From Patulibacter minatonensis DSM 18081 (GTDB lineage: Bacteria > Actinomycetota > Thermoleophilia > Solirubrobacterales > Solirubrobacteraceae), in the NCBI RefSeq assembly GCF_000519325.1, contig NZ_KI912613.1:487023-551022 (forward strand): 64,000 nucleotides of DNA, given 5' to 3'. Both the position numbers and the translations under genes were made by a program. The notes beneath the pieces were generated by a model. The model saw only the letters and a list, made by a program, of their open reading frames with translations. It was not told the origin of the DNA and searched no databases. Below, in pieces: positions 8,558-17,143 of the stretch (its first letter is position 1; each line of letters starts with the position of its first letter).

Positions 8558-9631
8558 GTGGCCCCGCGCTCCGACCGCCCCATCCTGATCGTCACGTCGC
8601 GCGTCCCGCCGGAGCGCGTCGGGGCGCTGCGGGCCCTGGCCGAGCTCACGCCGGTCGAGGTCGCGATCTTCGAGGGTCGCGACCACCACTTCACCGGCTC
8701 GGTCACGGACACCGGCGTCCCCACGCACCGCGTCGGGCAGACGGGGATCCTCCGGCTCGCCGGCGCGCGCGACCGGTGGCGGACCGTCGTGGCCGGGACC
8801 GCGGGCCGGATCGCGCTCCCGTCGGCGTGGCGCGGCGCGCGGATGGCGGGCACGCCGTTCGTGCTGTGGAGCGCGATGTGGCACGAGCCGTCGACGCCGT
8901 CGTTCGTCGTCGCCCGCCCGCTCCTGCGCCGCATCGTCCGCGACGCCGACGCGATCGCGACCTACGGCGCCCACGTCTCCGCGCACGTCCGGGCGCTCGG
9001 CGGACGGCGCGTCCACGTCGCGCCGCAGGCCGTCGATCCGTCGGTCTGGGTGGACCCGCCGGCGACGCCGCGCCCGGCCGACAGCCCGTTCCGGATCACC
9101 TACGTCGGCCGCGACGCGCCGGGCAAGGGCCTCGAGATCCTGCTCGTCGCGTGGCGGCAGACGAACCTCTTCGAGGCCGTCGGCGCGGAGCTGACGCTGC
9201 TCGGGCCCGAGTCGGCGTCCGACGCGGGGCTCCCGGGCGTCCGGGCGCACGGCCCCGTCCCGCCGCACGAGGTCCGCGAGTGGCTGGACCGCAGCGACGT
9301 CCTGTGCGTGCCGTCCGAGCGCACCGCGTCGTTCGTCGAGCCGTGGGGCCTCGTCTGCAACGAGGCCCTGCACCGCGGGGTCCCGGTCGTCGCCACGGAC
9401 GCCGTCGGCGCCGCCGCGGGCGGCCTCGTCCGCGACGGCCGCAACGGCCGCGTCGTCCCCGCGTCGCACCCGCTCGAGCTCGCCCGCGCGCTCACCGGCC
9501 TGGCGATCGACCCGGGGACCGCGCGCGCCCTGGGCGACGCCGGACGCCGAGACGTGCGACCGTTCACCTTCGACGCCTGGGCCGCGGGCATGCTCGCCGC
9601 CGTCCGGGACGCCGAGCGCCACGCCGCCTGA
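8558..9631 (+). CDS. Family 4-type glycosyltransferase
   Basis: The 357-residue GT-B protein is short for the family. Its N-lobe begins ILIVTSRVPPERVGALR, and the phrase VLWSAMWHEPSTPSF occupies the acceptor-loop position. The C-lobe has ITYVGRDAPGKGLEILL, LTLLGPES and ASFVEPWGLVCNEALHRGVPVV, an E-P-W-G-x-x-x-x-E variant of the usual E-x-F-G motif that still conserves both glutamates. The start is the GTG at 8558, seven bases after the previous stop. The open frame extends upstream through the previous gene but does not code there. Cytoplasmic action on a lipid-linked acceptor is expected; donor and linkage are unknown. Confidence 0.85.
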   Translation: MAPRSDRPILIVTSRVPPERVGALRALAELTPVEVAIFEGRDHHFTGSVTDTGVPTHRVGQTGILRLAGARDRWRTVVAGTAGRIALPSAWRGARMAGTPFVLWSAMWHEPSTPSFVVARPLLRRIVRDADAIATYGAHVSAHVRALGGRRVHVAPQAVDPSVWVDPPATPRPADSPFRITYVGRDAPGKGLEILLVAWRQTNLFEAVGAELTLLGPESASDAGLPGVRAHGPVPPHEVREWLDRSDVLCVPSERTASFVEPWGLVCNEALHRGVPVVATDAVGAAAGGLVRDGRNGRVVPASHPLELARALTGLAIDPGTARALGDAGRRDVRPFTFDAWAAGMLAAVRDAERHAA

Positions 9632-9651
9632 CCCCGGCCCGTCCGCGAAGA

Positions 9652-9668
9652 CCCGCGAACCTCGCGGG
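9652..9668. other. Short GC hairpin in the 9632-9787 intergenic stretch
   Basis: A seven-base stem CCCGCGA / TCGCGGG closes a three-base loop, 20 bp after the stop of the preceding glycosyltransferase. There is no T-run, so it is at best a weak or factor-dependent terminator. The rest of the 156-bp gap may carry the promoter of the following secreted-protein/polymerase pair; I see no convincing -35/-10 pair. Confidence 0.4.
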
Positions 9669-9787
9669 AACCGCGGAGGGACCGCATCGTTTCGTGCCGA
9701 AGGGGGTTGGTAGCGTTGAAGCAGCTGACCGTCCACGCCACCGTGTACGGCGTGCCGCCCACCCCGCGCCCCCGACACGGAGCCCTC

Positions 9788-10465
9788 GTGCGCAATCGCC
9801 TCAGCCTGATCCCCCTCCTCCTGACTCTGGTGACCGTCGCCTTCGCGGGCGCGCCCGCCGTGGCCGGGGCCGCGTCGGACAAGGCGATCTACACCGACTG
9901 CACCGACGGCACGCTGGACGGGACGTACACCACCGCCCAGCTGCAGAAGGCGCTGCGGGAGCTCGAGGCGAACACCTCCGAGTACGCCGAGTGCTCCGAC
10001 GCGATCTACGGCTACCTGCAGAACCAGGCCAGCGGCAAGGGCGGCGGCTCGTCGAGCTCCTCCGGCGGCTCCTCGTCCTCGACCGGCGGCGGTACCGGCA
10101 CCACCAGCGGGTCCGGCGGCGCGCAGGGGACCACCACGACCCCCTCCGGCGGGACCTCGACCACCGGGTCGTCGTCCGGTGCCCCCGCGCTCACCAAGCG
10201 TGAGACGGACGCCCGCGACGCCGACGCCACCGAGAAGGCCGCCGCGGTCGCCGCGGCCACCGCCTCCGCCGACAAGAAGGCCGGCAAGCAGGCCGAGGAG
10301 CTCAAGAACACGGGCGTCCCCGCCGCCGCGCTGCAGTACGGCGGAGCGTCCGACACCTCGCTGCCCACCCCGCTGCTCATGACCCTCGTCGCCTGCGTCC
10401 TGGCCGCGTGCGTGGCGGGCGCCGCCACGGGCGTGCAGGCGGTCCGCCGACGTCGTGGCCGCTGA
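9788..10465 (+). CDS. Secreted, C-terminally membrane-anchored protein with two-cysteine N-terminal domain
   Basis: The 225-residue protein has a signal peptide (RNRLSLIPLLLTLVTVAFAG, cleavage near the AGA-A at about 28). A compact domain at about 30-78 contains YTDCTDGTLDGTY and EYAECSDAIYGYL, with Cys38 and Cys69 likely disulfide-bonded. A Gly/Ser/Thr linker at about 80-140 and an Ala/Lys-rich helix follow. The end is a single membrane segment (LLMTLVACVLAACVAGAATG) followed by RRRRGR, a stop-transfer anchor. I recall similar domains in uncharacterised Thermoleophilia exported proteins, but no function. The GTG at 9788 puts the signal peptide at the N-terminus. Its last 11 bases overlap the polymerase gene, indicating translational coupling and perhaps a role in export or polymerisation of the polysaccharide. 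Confidence 0.78.
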   Translation: MRNRLSLIPLLLTLVTVAFAGAPAVAGAASDKAIYTDCTDGTLDGTYTTAQLQKALRELEANTSEYAECSDAIYGYLQNQASGKGGGSSSSSGGSSSSTGGGTGTTSGSGGAQGTTTTPSGGTSTTGSSSGAPALTKRETDARDADATEKAAAVAAATASADKKAGKQAEELKNTGVPAAALQYGGASDTSLPTPLLMTLVACVLAACVAGAATGVQAVRRRRGR

Positions 10466-12794
10466 TCCCGCGACGGTCGCGGGCGGGACGGCGCGTGTCG
10501 CCGCCCCGCCCGGGGCCGCGACGGGGCTGCGCGGCCGCCTGACCGCCGTCGCCCGGGGCGACACGCCGTGGGTCGTCCTGATCGCGGCCCTCCTCGTCTG
10601 GGTCGCGACGAAGGCGAAGACCGGCGACAACCTCGCCGTCACCACGCCGCCGCTCCTGGCGATCACCGTGATCAGCGGCCTGATCGCCGTCGCCAGCGCG
10701 CTGTGGGCGCCCCGCGGGTCCCGCAACTGGGGCGCGGGGACCCTGCTGGCCGCGCTCGCGGTCGTCGTCGTCACCGGCCTGTCGATCACCTGGTCGGTCT
10801 CGCCGGAGTCGTCGTGGTTCGAGGCCAACCGCACCTTCGCCTACGTCGCCGTGATGGTCGGCGGCGCCGCGGCCGCGCGGCTCTCGCCCGGTCGCTGGCA
10901 GGCGCCGCTGGGCGGCGTGCTGCTCGGCAGCACCCTGATCTGCGCCCTGGGCCTCTGCTACAAGGTCTTCCCGCAGGACCTGCCGACGGAGCTCGTCTTC
11001 GCGCGCCTGCAGGACCCGCTCGGCTACTGGAACGCCGTCGGCGCGCTCGCCGCGTTCGCGCTCGTCCTCGCGCTCTGGCTCGGTACCCGCCGCGACGGCT
11101 ACCGGCCGCTCAACGCGCTCGCCTACCCGATCGCCGGCCTGATGGTGATCACGCTGCTGCTCACCTACTCGCGCGGTGGCCTGGCCGCGGCGGCGGTCGG
11201 GATCGCGCTGTGGCTCGCACTCTCCCCCCGCCGCCTGCACAGCCTGCTCGTGCTGGCCGTCGGGCTCCTCGGCGGCGGCTTCGTGGCGATCTGGGCGTTC
11301 GCGAAGGCGGACCTCTCGACGGACAAGGTCGTCCTGGTGTCCCGCGAGGCCGCGGGCACCGAGTTCGGCGTCCTCCTCGTCGCCGCCCTCGTGTTCCTCC
11401 TGGTCGTCGGGCTGGTCATCGAGTTCGCGACGGTCTTCGCCGGCGTCGGCACGCTCGAGCGCCGTCGCCTGGGGACGACGATCCTCGTCGCCGTCGCGCT
11501 GATCCCGCTCGCCGGGTTCGGCCTGCTGGCCACCAGCGAGCGGGGCCTCACGGGCAGCATCTCCCACGCGTACGACCAGATCACCGACCCGCCGGTCGCG
11601 CTGCCCGCCGGCGACCCGTCGCGCCTGACCGCCGTGCAGTCGACGCGATCGAACTACTGGCGCCAGGCGTTCCGGCTCTTCGACCAGCAGCAGCTCCGCG
11701 GCGTCGGCGCCGGCGGCTTCTCGGCCGTCCAGTCGCGGGCGCGCCGGAACGACGGTGCGGTCGCCCGCCATGCCCACGGCTGGATCCCGCAGACGATGGC
11801 CGACATGGGGCTCCTCGGGATGCTCACGCAGCTCGCCCTCGCCGTGGCGTTCCTCGTCGCAGCCGCCCGCGCGGTCGGCCTCCGTGGTCCGCTGAGGACG
11901 GGCGCCCGGACCCCGGAGCGGGACGGCATCGCCGCCGCGATCGGCGTGGTCGCCGCGTTCGCGGTCACGTCGGTCGCGGACTGGAACTGGTTCGTCCCCG
12001 CCGTCGCGCTGCCGATGATGCTGCTCGCCGGCTGGGTCGTCGGACGCGGGGCCGAGGCCGCCTTCGCGGGCGGTGGGCTGGGCGAGCGCGCGAAGCTCCG
12101 CCTGCTCTCCCCGCGGGTCGGCGTGGCCACGGCAGCGCTGCTCGTCACGTTGATCGGCGCGTTCTCGCTGCTGCAGCCGTGGCGCGCGGACCGTGCGAAC
12201 GACGAAGCGCTGAACACGCTCGCGGACGCCGCCGGCCAGACCGGCCCCCGCCGGACCGCGCTGCTCGCGGAGGCCCGTCGCGAGGCGGAGCACGCCACCG
12301 ACCTCGACCCGCTGTCGACGAACGCGATCCGCACCCGGGCGAGCGAGCGCGTGGCGTCGGGCGACATCGACGGCGCCCGCGCCTACTACCAGCAGATCGT
12401 GGACCGGGAGCCCTCGGCGCCCGGGTCCTGGGAGCTCCTGGCGACGTTCGAGCTGCGGACCGCCGAGCGGCCCCGCGCGGCGCTGAAGGCCGCCGGCATC
12501 GCCCTGAAGATGGCGCCGACCCTGCGCACCGCGGGCGAGGTCGCGATCCTGGCCACCCGCCAGATCGCGGCGAAGATCCAGATCCGCGACCAGGAACGCG
12601 CCGCGAAGAAGGCCGCCAGGAACGCGAAGACCGCCGCGGGGCGCAAGGACACCGCGGTCTCGACGACCGCCGCAGCGCCGAGCGGCACGACCGCCACCCA
12701 GCAGCCCGGGGCGGTCGCCCCGACGGCGCCCGCCGCGCCCACCACCGCCACGTCCGCCGCCCCCGCGGCCACGACCTCCACCACCGCGCCGTGA
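10455..12794 (+). CDS. O-antigen ligase/Wzy-type polysaccharide polymerase with C-terminal TPR-like region
   Basis: The 779-residue protein has about a dozen hydrophobic segments from residue 37 to about 575. Between them is the Wzy_C/O-antigen-ligase core: TYSRGGLAAAAVG near residue 240, a large extracytoplasmic loop with NYWRQAFRLFDQQQLRGVGAGGF, then RHAHGWIPQTMADMGLLG. The R-x-x-x-x-(H/N)-x-H and G-x-G-x-G features are those thought to bind the lipid-linked donor. Residues about 590-700 are soluble helical hairpins (RREAEHATDLDPLSTNAIRT, ARAYYQQIVDREP) resembling TPRs. The tail is Ala/Thr rich. It probably polymerises or ligates repeat units outside the membrane. The GTG start lies inside the end of the upstream secreted-protein gene. 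Confidence 0.85.
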   Translation: MAADPATVAGGTARVAAPPGAATGLRGRLTAVARGDTPWVVLIAALLVWVATKAKTGDNLAVTTPPLLAITVISGLIAVASALWAPRGSRNWGAGTLLAALAVVVVTGLSITWSVSPESSWFEANRTFAYVAVMVGGAAAARLSPGRWQAPLGGVLLGSTLICALGLCYKVFPQDLPTELVFARLQDPLGYWNAVGALAAFALVLALWLGTRRDGYRPLNALAYPIAGLMVITLLLTYSRGGLAAAAVGIALWLALSPRRLHSLLVLAVGLLGGGFVAIWAFAKADLSTDKVVLVSREAAGTEFGVLLVAALVFLLVVGLVIEFATVFAGVGTLERRRLGTTILVAVALIPLAGFGLLATSERGLTGSISHAYDQITDPPVALPAGDPSRLTAVQSTRSNYWRQAFRLFDQQQLRGVGAGGFSAVQSRARRNDGAVARHAHGWIPQTMADMGLLGMLTQLALAVAFLVAAARAVGLRGPLRTGARTPERDGIAAAIGVVAAFAVTSVADWNWFVPAVALPMMLLAGWVVGRGAEAAFAGGGLGERAKLRLLSPRVGVATAALLVTLIGAFSLLQPWRADRANDEALNTLADAAGQTGPRRTALLAEARREAEHATDLDPLSTNAIRTRASERVASGDIDGARAYYQQIVDREPSAPGSWELLATFELRTAERPRAALKAAGIALKMAPTLRTAGEVAILATRQIAAKIQIRDQERAAKKAARNAKTAAGRKDTAVSTTAAAPSGTTATQQPGAVAPTAPAAPTTATSAAPAATTSTTAP

Positions 12795-12841
12795 GATCAC
12801 GACCGCGACTCCCCCGCTCCCCAAGGGTTAGGACTGCACAC

Positions 12842-14428
12842 ATGCGCCGCCTGCTCACGCTCACCGCCCTCCTGGTGCTCGGCCTCCCGGCCGCCGCCGC
12901 GTCCGCCGACAGCAAACTGGAGTCGATGTTCCAGGACGACCCGCGGATCCTCAGCAAGGACGCCAAGACCCGCGACTCGACGCTCGACGAGATCAAGGCG
13001 CTGGGCGGCACCCGGATCCGCGTCACCGCGTTCTGGAACCGCATCGCCCCGAACGCCCAGGGCGACGACAAGCCGACCGACTTCGACGGCAGCAACCCCG
13101 ACGCGTACTTCCAGTCGCAGTGGGCCGTCCTCGACGAGGTCATCAAGGGCGCCGCGAAGCGCGGCCTGCAGGTCAACCTCAACCCGTCGGCGCCGGGTCC
13201 CAAGTGGGCGATGTCCGGGTTCTTCGAGGACCGCCTGAACCCGGTCACGAACCCCAGCCCGGTCGAGTACGCGGGCTTCGTCGCCGCGCTCGGCAAGCGC
13301 TACAGCGGCACGTACACGCCCCCGGGCGGCACCGAGGCCCTGCCCCGCGTGAACTACTGGTCGATCTGGAACGAGCCGAACCAGGGCGCCTGGCTCGCCC
13401 CGCAGTGGGTCGGCACCGGGGCCGCCGCCGTCCCGGCCGCGCCGCAGCGCTACCGCGTCCTCGTCGCCGGCGCCTGGGCGGCGCTGAACGCCACGGGCCA
13501 CACGACCCAGACCGACACGGTCCTGATCGGCGACACCGCGCCGAAGGCCCGGGCCACCGTCTCGAGCGTCGCGTCCCCGATGAGCCCGATCCGGTTCATC
13601 GAGCGGCTCTACTGCCTCGACGACGACCTGCAGATCCTCAAGGGCGCCGACGCGAAGGCCCAGGACTGCGCGGAGACCCCGGATCCGGCCGGCTTCGTCG
13701 CCGCGAACCCCGCGCTGTTCCAGATGACCGGCTACGCGCACCACCCGTACGAGCTGCTCGCGAGCCCGACCACGCCTCCGGGTGACCCGAAGCAGAGCGT
13801 CACGACCTCGAACCTCGGGCTCCTGACGGACCAGCTCGACCGGATCATGGCCCGCTACAAGGTCGACCGGAAGCCGATCCCGCTGTACCTGACCGAGTAC
13901 GGGTACCAGACGAACCCGCCGGACAAGTCGGCCGTGTCCCTCGGCCAGCAGGCCGCGTTCCTCAACCAGGGCGAGTACATCGCGTGGAAGAACTCCCGCG
14001 TGCGCACGCTGTCGCAGTTCCTGCTCGTCGACGACGCGCCGATCCCCGGGACCGACAAGGTCGACAAGTGGGCCTCGTCGTTCCAGTCCGGCCTCCGGTA
14101 CGGCCCGGAGTCCGGCAAGGAGGGCAAGGCCAAGCCGTCGCTCGACTCCTACCGCGTCGCGTTCTTCCTGCCGCAGCGCAAGGTCCCGAAGACGCGCAAG
14201 CTGAAGCTCTGGGCACACGTCCGCCCCGGCACCGGCGCCAAGAAGGTCACCCTGCAGGTCCGCGGGAAGACCGGCGCCTACAAGAACTCGCGCACCCTGA
14301 CGACGAACACGTCGGGCTTCCTGAGCACCTCGGTCAAGGTCCGCGCGGGCAGCAAGGCCGCGCGCCTGGCCTGGAAGAGCGGCACCAAGACGTACTACAG
14401 CCGCGGCGTCTCCTACAAGATCAGGTGA
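12842..14428 (+). CDS. Secreted clan GH-A glycoside hydrolase-like protein
   Basis: The 528-residue protein has a signal peptide (MRRLLTLTALLVLGLPAAAA-SA) and a TIM-barrel like the GH5/GH39 families. IRVTAFWNRIAP is beta-2, NYWSIWNEPNQG places the acid/base at E178 in the N-E-P motif, and YLTEYGYQT places the probable nucleophile at E352. The fold ends near residue 440. A Lys-rich beta-sandwich of about 85 residues follows (KLKLWAHVRPGTGAKKVTLQ), possibly sugar- or wall-binding. Both catalytic glutamates are present, so activity is plausible. As the last gene of the polymerase operon it could trim or release the exported glycan (inference). Start ATG at 12842; the gap to the polymerase is 47 bp. 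A hairpin-rich region follows it. Confidence 0.84.
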   Translation: MRRLLTLTALLVLGLPAAAASADSKLESMFQDDPRILSKDAKTRDSTLDEIKALGGTRIRVTAFWNRIAPNAQGDDKPTDFDGSNPDAYFQSQWAVLDEVIKGAAKRGLQVNLNPSAPGPKWAMSGFFEDRLNPVTNPSPVEYAGFVAALGKRYSGTYTPPGGTEALPRVNYWSIWNEPNQGAWLAPQWVGTGAAAVPAAPQRYRVLVAGAWAALNATGHTTQTDTVLIGDTAPKARATVSSVASPMSPIRFIERLYCLDDDLQILKGADAKAQDCAETPDPAGFVAANPALFQMTGYAHHPYELLASPTTPPGDPKQSVTTSNLGLLTDQLDRIMARYKVDRKPIPLYLTEYGYQTNPPDKSAVSLGQQAAFLNQGEYIAWKNSRVRTLSQFLLVDDAPIPGTDKVDKWASSFQSGLRYGPESGKEGKAKPSLDSYRVAFFLPQRKVPKTRKLKLWAHVRPGTGAKKVTLQVRGKTGAYKNSRTLTTNTSGFLSTSVKVRAGSKAARLAWKSGTKTYYSRGVSYKIR

Positions 14429-14442
14429 TCGGGGCGGAGTGG

Positions 14443-14477
14443 GGTCATCGGTGGTCGGTCTCCGATCACCGATGACC
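14443..14477. repeat. 35-bp palindromic element, copy 1 (near-perfect hairpin)
   Basis: This copy of the dispersed palindrome is the most symmetrical. The arms GGTCATCGGTGGTCGG and its complement pair over almost the entire length, and two more G:C pairs extend it to 14441-14479, leaving a loop of about three bases. It lies 14 bp after the stop of the glycoside hydrolase gene, between convergent genes, so it could serve as a bidirectional terminator. Confidence 0.8.
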
Positions 14478-14504
14478 CCGCGACGGCCGACCCTCCGGGG
14501 ACGC

Positions 14505-14539
14505 GGTCGCCGGTGGTCGGCATGCGACCATCCGTGACC
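14505..14539. repeat. 35-bp palindromic element, copy 2
   Basis: This is the second copy in the same convergent gap, starting 62 bp after the first. The core TGGTCG / CGACCA is intact and the outer arms GGTC / TGACC pair with one mismatch and wobble. Confidence 0.75.
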
Positions 14540-14551
14540 TCACCCCCTGCG

Positions 14552-14571
14552 GGGGGGCGATCTCGCCCCCC
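14552..14571. terminator. GC-rich hairpin at the end of convergent genes
   Basis: Nine-base arms GGGGGGCGA / TCGCCCCCC flank a two-base centre, 16 bp from the stop of the minus-strand glycosyltransferase. There is no T-tract. Its place between two converging genes suggests a transcription-ending or mRNA-protecting structure for either strand. Confidence 0.5.
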
Positions 14572-14586
14572 GGCGCCCCCACCCCG

Positions 14587-15774
14587 CTACGGCGCCAGGC
14601 GCGTGAGCTCGGGCGCCGGCGCGCCGCTCACCACGAGCGACTCGTCGAGCGGACCGAAGCTGCGGCCCGCGACGACGCGGTGCAGCAGGGTCTCGTACTG
14701 CGTCGTCACCGCGTCCCACGAGTAGGCCTTCGCCCGCTCGCGGGAGGCGTCCTTCAGCCGCGCGACGCGCTCGGGGTCCAGCAGCAGCTCCTCGAGCGCC
14801 CGCGCCAGCGCCGGGGCGCCCTCCGCGCCCGAGAAGGTCGCGCCGGCCGCGCCGATCGTCTCCACGTTCGGCGCGTGGTCGTTGACCAGCACCGCGGCGC
14901 CGGCGGCCATCGCCTCGAGGATCACCGGGTGCGTGCCGCCGACCTCGGTCGGGACCGCCGTCAGGTACGCGTGCTTCTGGAGCTCCCAGTAGCCCCGCCC
15001 GAAGACGTAGCCCGGGAAGACGACGCGCGGGTCGGCACCCCGGTGCACGGACTGGATGAACTCGTCGGCGTACGGTGCGCCGCCGACGATCACGAGCTTC
15101 TTGCCCCTCGTCACCGAGTACGGGATCCGCGAGAACGCGTCCACGAGCATGTGGGGGTTGTTCTCGGGCTCCAGCCGGCCGACGAAGAGGACGTACTCGC
15201 CGGGGGTCAGGCCGAGCCGTTCGAGGGTGTCGATCGTCTCGTAGCCCGGGTCCTCGACACCGTAGGGGATGACCTCGATCCGCTGGCCGTAGCGCTCGTC
15301 GAAGATGTCGGCGACGGCGTCGGAGTCGGTCAGCGCGACGTCGGCCCAGCGCGGGGCGTTGCGCTCCGCGAACCGGAGGTACGACTTGGCGGCTGCCGGC
15401 CACTTCGAGCGGTCGGAGTCGAGGCCGTCGACGTTGATGACGGTCGGCACGCCGGCCTTGCGCGTGATGCGCGTCAGCGGGCTGTTGCCGGCGATGAAGA
15501 ACAGCGCGACGTCCGGCTGCAGGCGCCGCACGCAGTGCTCGGCCGACAGGTACGTGTGGACGAAGGTGTCCAGGTACTTGTTGCGGATCGTCGGCAGGTG
15601 CACGAGCTTCGCCCCGACGTGCTCGTGGAGCTCGCGGTCGACGACGTGTGGACGGCAGTAGACCGTGACCTGGTGACCGCGCTCGACGAACCGGGCGGCG
15701 AGGTGCTCCGCCGCGGTCTCGAAGCCGGAGTAGGCGGCCGGGATGCCGCGGGTGCCGAGGATCGCGATCTTCAT
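14587..15774 (-). CDS. DUF1972/GT4 glycosyltransferase (rhamnosyltransferase-like)
   Basis: The 395-residue GT-B protein opens with KIAILGTRGIPAAYSGFET, the signature of the DUF1972 N-lobe that precedes a GT4 C-lobe in bacterial rhamnosyl- and other polysaccharide transferases. Further marks are VINVDGLDSDRSKW, DVALTDSDAVADI, IEVIPYGVED and YVLFVGRLEPENNPH. The usual ExFG motif is replaced by AVPTEVGGTHPVILEAMAAG, the subgroup's E-x-G-G-T-H-P-x-x-x-E form. It acts on the cytoplasmic face, probably with a dTDP-rhamnose-like or UDP-sugar donor (inferred from subgroup). Its ATG overlaps the stop of the upstream GT by four bases (ATGA), so the two are translationally coupled. Confidence 0.9.
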   Translation of the reverse strand: MKIAILGTRGIPAAYSGFETAAEHLAARFVERGHQVTVYCRPHVVDRELHEHVGAKLVHLPTIRNKYLDTFVHTYLSAEHCVRRLQPDVALFFIAGNSPLTRITRKAGVPTVINVDGLDSDRSKWPAAAKSYLRFAERNAPRWADVALTDSDAVADIFDERYGQRIEVIPYGVEDPGYETIDTLERLGLTPGEYVLFVGRLEPENNPHMLVDAFSRIPYSVTRGKKLVIVGGAPYADEFIQSVHRGADPRVVFPGYVFGRGYWELQKHAYLTAVPTEVGGTHPVILEAMAAGAAVLVNDHAPNVETIGAAGATFSGAEGAPALARALEELLLDPERVARLKDASRERAKAYSWDAVTTQYETLLHRVVAGRSFGPLDESLVVSGAPAPELTRLAP

Positions 15775-17030
15775 GGACTGGCGGGCGTCGCTGCGGGATC
15801 GACCGGCTTTTCCGACGGGCGTGCTGCCCCGCCGTCGCCCCCGGCCCGCGGCCCCTCGTCCGGGTCTCCGGATCCGGTGGGCGGACCGTTCCTGCGCGCG
15901 TGCTCGACGGCGAGCGTATAGGCCTCGACGTGGCGGCGGGCCGCGATCGTCCAACTGCGGTCCCCCGCGACGCGCCGTCCGGCCACGGCCAGGGCGTCGA
16001 GCCGGCGCGGATCCGCGATCAGCGCCTGCAGGACGTCGGCGAGCGCGGTCGGATCCCGGGGCGGGACGTACGCGGCGGCGTCCTGGCACGTCTCGGTCAG
16101 CCCCGGCGACCGCGCGACGACGACCGGCAGCCCGCGCGCCATCGCCTCCAGCGGGGTCAGGCCGACGCCCTCGTGGAGCGCCGGATGGACGAGCGCCAGC
16201 GCACCGTCCATCAGCGACAGCAGCGCCTCGCGGTCGGGGGCGTCGACACGGCGCTCGACGGCCACCGACGAGGACGGGCCGTCCGCGACCGGTCCCGTGG
16301 CAGCGGCGCGCTCCCGGACGTCCCGCTCCGGCGCGCGGACGCGGCCGGCGAGCACGAGGTCCGGTGCCGCGGCGCCCAGGCGGTCGCGCAGCAGCGCGTG
16401 GGCGGCCCGCAGCGTCGGCAGGTCCTTCCGGGGCTCGTCGTCGCCGACGTAGAGCAGGTACGGGCGGTCCAGCGGGACGGAGGGCGCGCGGACGGTCTCC
16501 CCGTGCCGGATCTCCCGTGCGCGCCACTGCCCCGGCCCGTGCGGCGCCACCACGATCCGGTCGACCGGCACGCCCCAGCGCTCGCGGACGTCGTGCGCGG
16601 TCGTCCGCGAGACCGCGACCACGGCGTCGGCGGCGAGCGCCGCCGCGCGGTGGGTGCGGGAGGCCCACTTCGCGAACCGCGGGTCGAAGTGCTCGGGCAG
16701 CAGCTCGAACGCGAGGTCGTGGACGGTGATCACCTGCGCGATGCCGGCCGTCGCGCGCCGCGTCCGGAACGTGGCCGGGAGCGGGTGGTGCACGACGTCC
16801 GCGCCGTGGTGCGCGGCCAGGCGGGGCAGCGCGACGTCGAGCCACCACCGGTCGCGCAGGAGGTTCCGCGCGGACCGCCAGCCGCCGCCGCCCGGCGCGG
16901 GCCGTCCCTCGTCGGCGACGGGCACGACCGTGACGTTGAGCTCGTCCAGCCCGGCGAGGAGCCGCTCCACGTACGTGGCGGTGCCGGACGCGCCGCGCCG
17001 CGCGTAGCTCGTGTCGAGGAGGACCTTCAC
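15771..17030 (-). CDS. Family 4 glycosyltransferase
   Basis: The 419-residue GT-B protein begins KVLLDTSYARRGASGTATY, the opening strand and G-rich acceptor loop common to Thermoleophilia GT4 genes. It continues with DVVHHPLPAT, VITVHDLAFELLPEHF, and VAVSRTTAHDVRERWGV. The C-lobe has YLLYVGDDEPRKDLPTL, LVLAGRVRAPER and HPALHEGVGLTPLEAMARGLPVV, an E-G-V-G-x-x-x-x-E motif. A disordered Gly/Pro/Asp tail of about 40 residues ends it. The GTG at 17030 was chosen because it starts the first beta strand; upstream codons in frame are Gly/Pro rich. It overlaps the next gene by four bases and is divergent from the GT at 17144. Confidence 0.86.
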   Translation of the reverse strand: MKVLLDTSYARRGASGTATYVERLLAGLDELNVTVVPVADEGRPAPGGGGWRSARNLLRDRWWLDVALPRLAAHHGADVVHHPLPATFRTRRATAGIAQVITVHDLAFELLPEHFDPRFAKWASRTHRAAALAADAVVAVSRTTAHDVRERWGVPVDRIVVAPHGPGQWRAREIRHGETVRAPSVPLDRPYLLYVGDDEPRKDLPTLRAAHALLRDRLGAAAPDLVLAGRVRAPERDVRERAAATGPVADGPSSSVAVERRVDAPDREALLSLMDGALALVHPALHEGVGLTPLEAMARGLPVVVARSPGLTETCQDAAAYVPPRDPTALADVLQALIADPRRLDALAVAGRRVAGDRSWTIAARRHVEAYTLAVEHARRNGPPTGSGDPDEGPRAGGDGGAARPSEKPVDPAATPASP

Positions 17031-17060
17031 GGGCGCCGAGCCTACCGCCGGTGGCGCGTC

Positions 17061-17106
17061 GGGACCGCATCCGTCGCCGGTCGGCACCACGACGGGACCG
17101 CATCCG
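17061..17106. repeat. Direct repeat in the divergent promoter of two glycosyltransferase genes
   Basis: The 13-mer GGGACCGCATCCG occurs at 17061-17073 and again at 17094-17106, 33 bp apart (about three helical turns). It lies in the 113-bp gap between divergent glycosyltransferase genes. It may be a pair of regulator-binding sites, or just a small duplication; nothing else in the gap is recognisable. Confidence 0.5.
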
Positions 17107-17143
17107 CCACGGGCGCCCCTCCGGCGCACTAGCCTTCCGGTCG

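Noticed and set aside
9632..9787. Promoter of the secreted-protein/polymerase pair
   Set aside because: TTTCGT and TAGCGT are present but do not match well in sequence or spacing, so I did not call a promoter.
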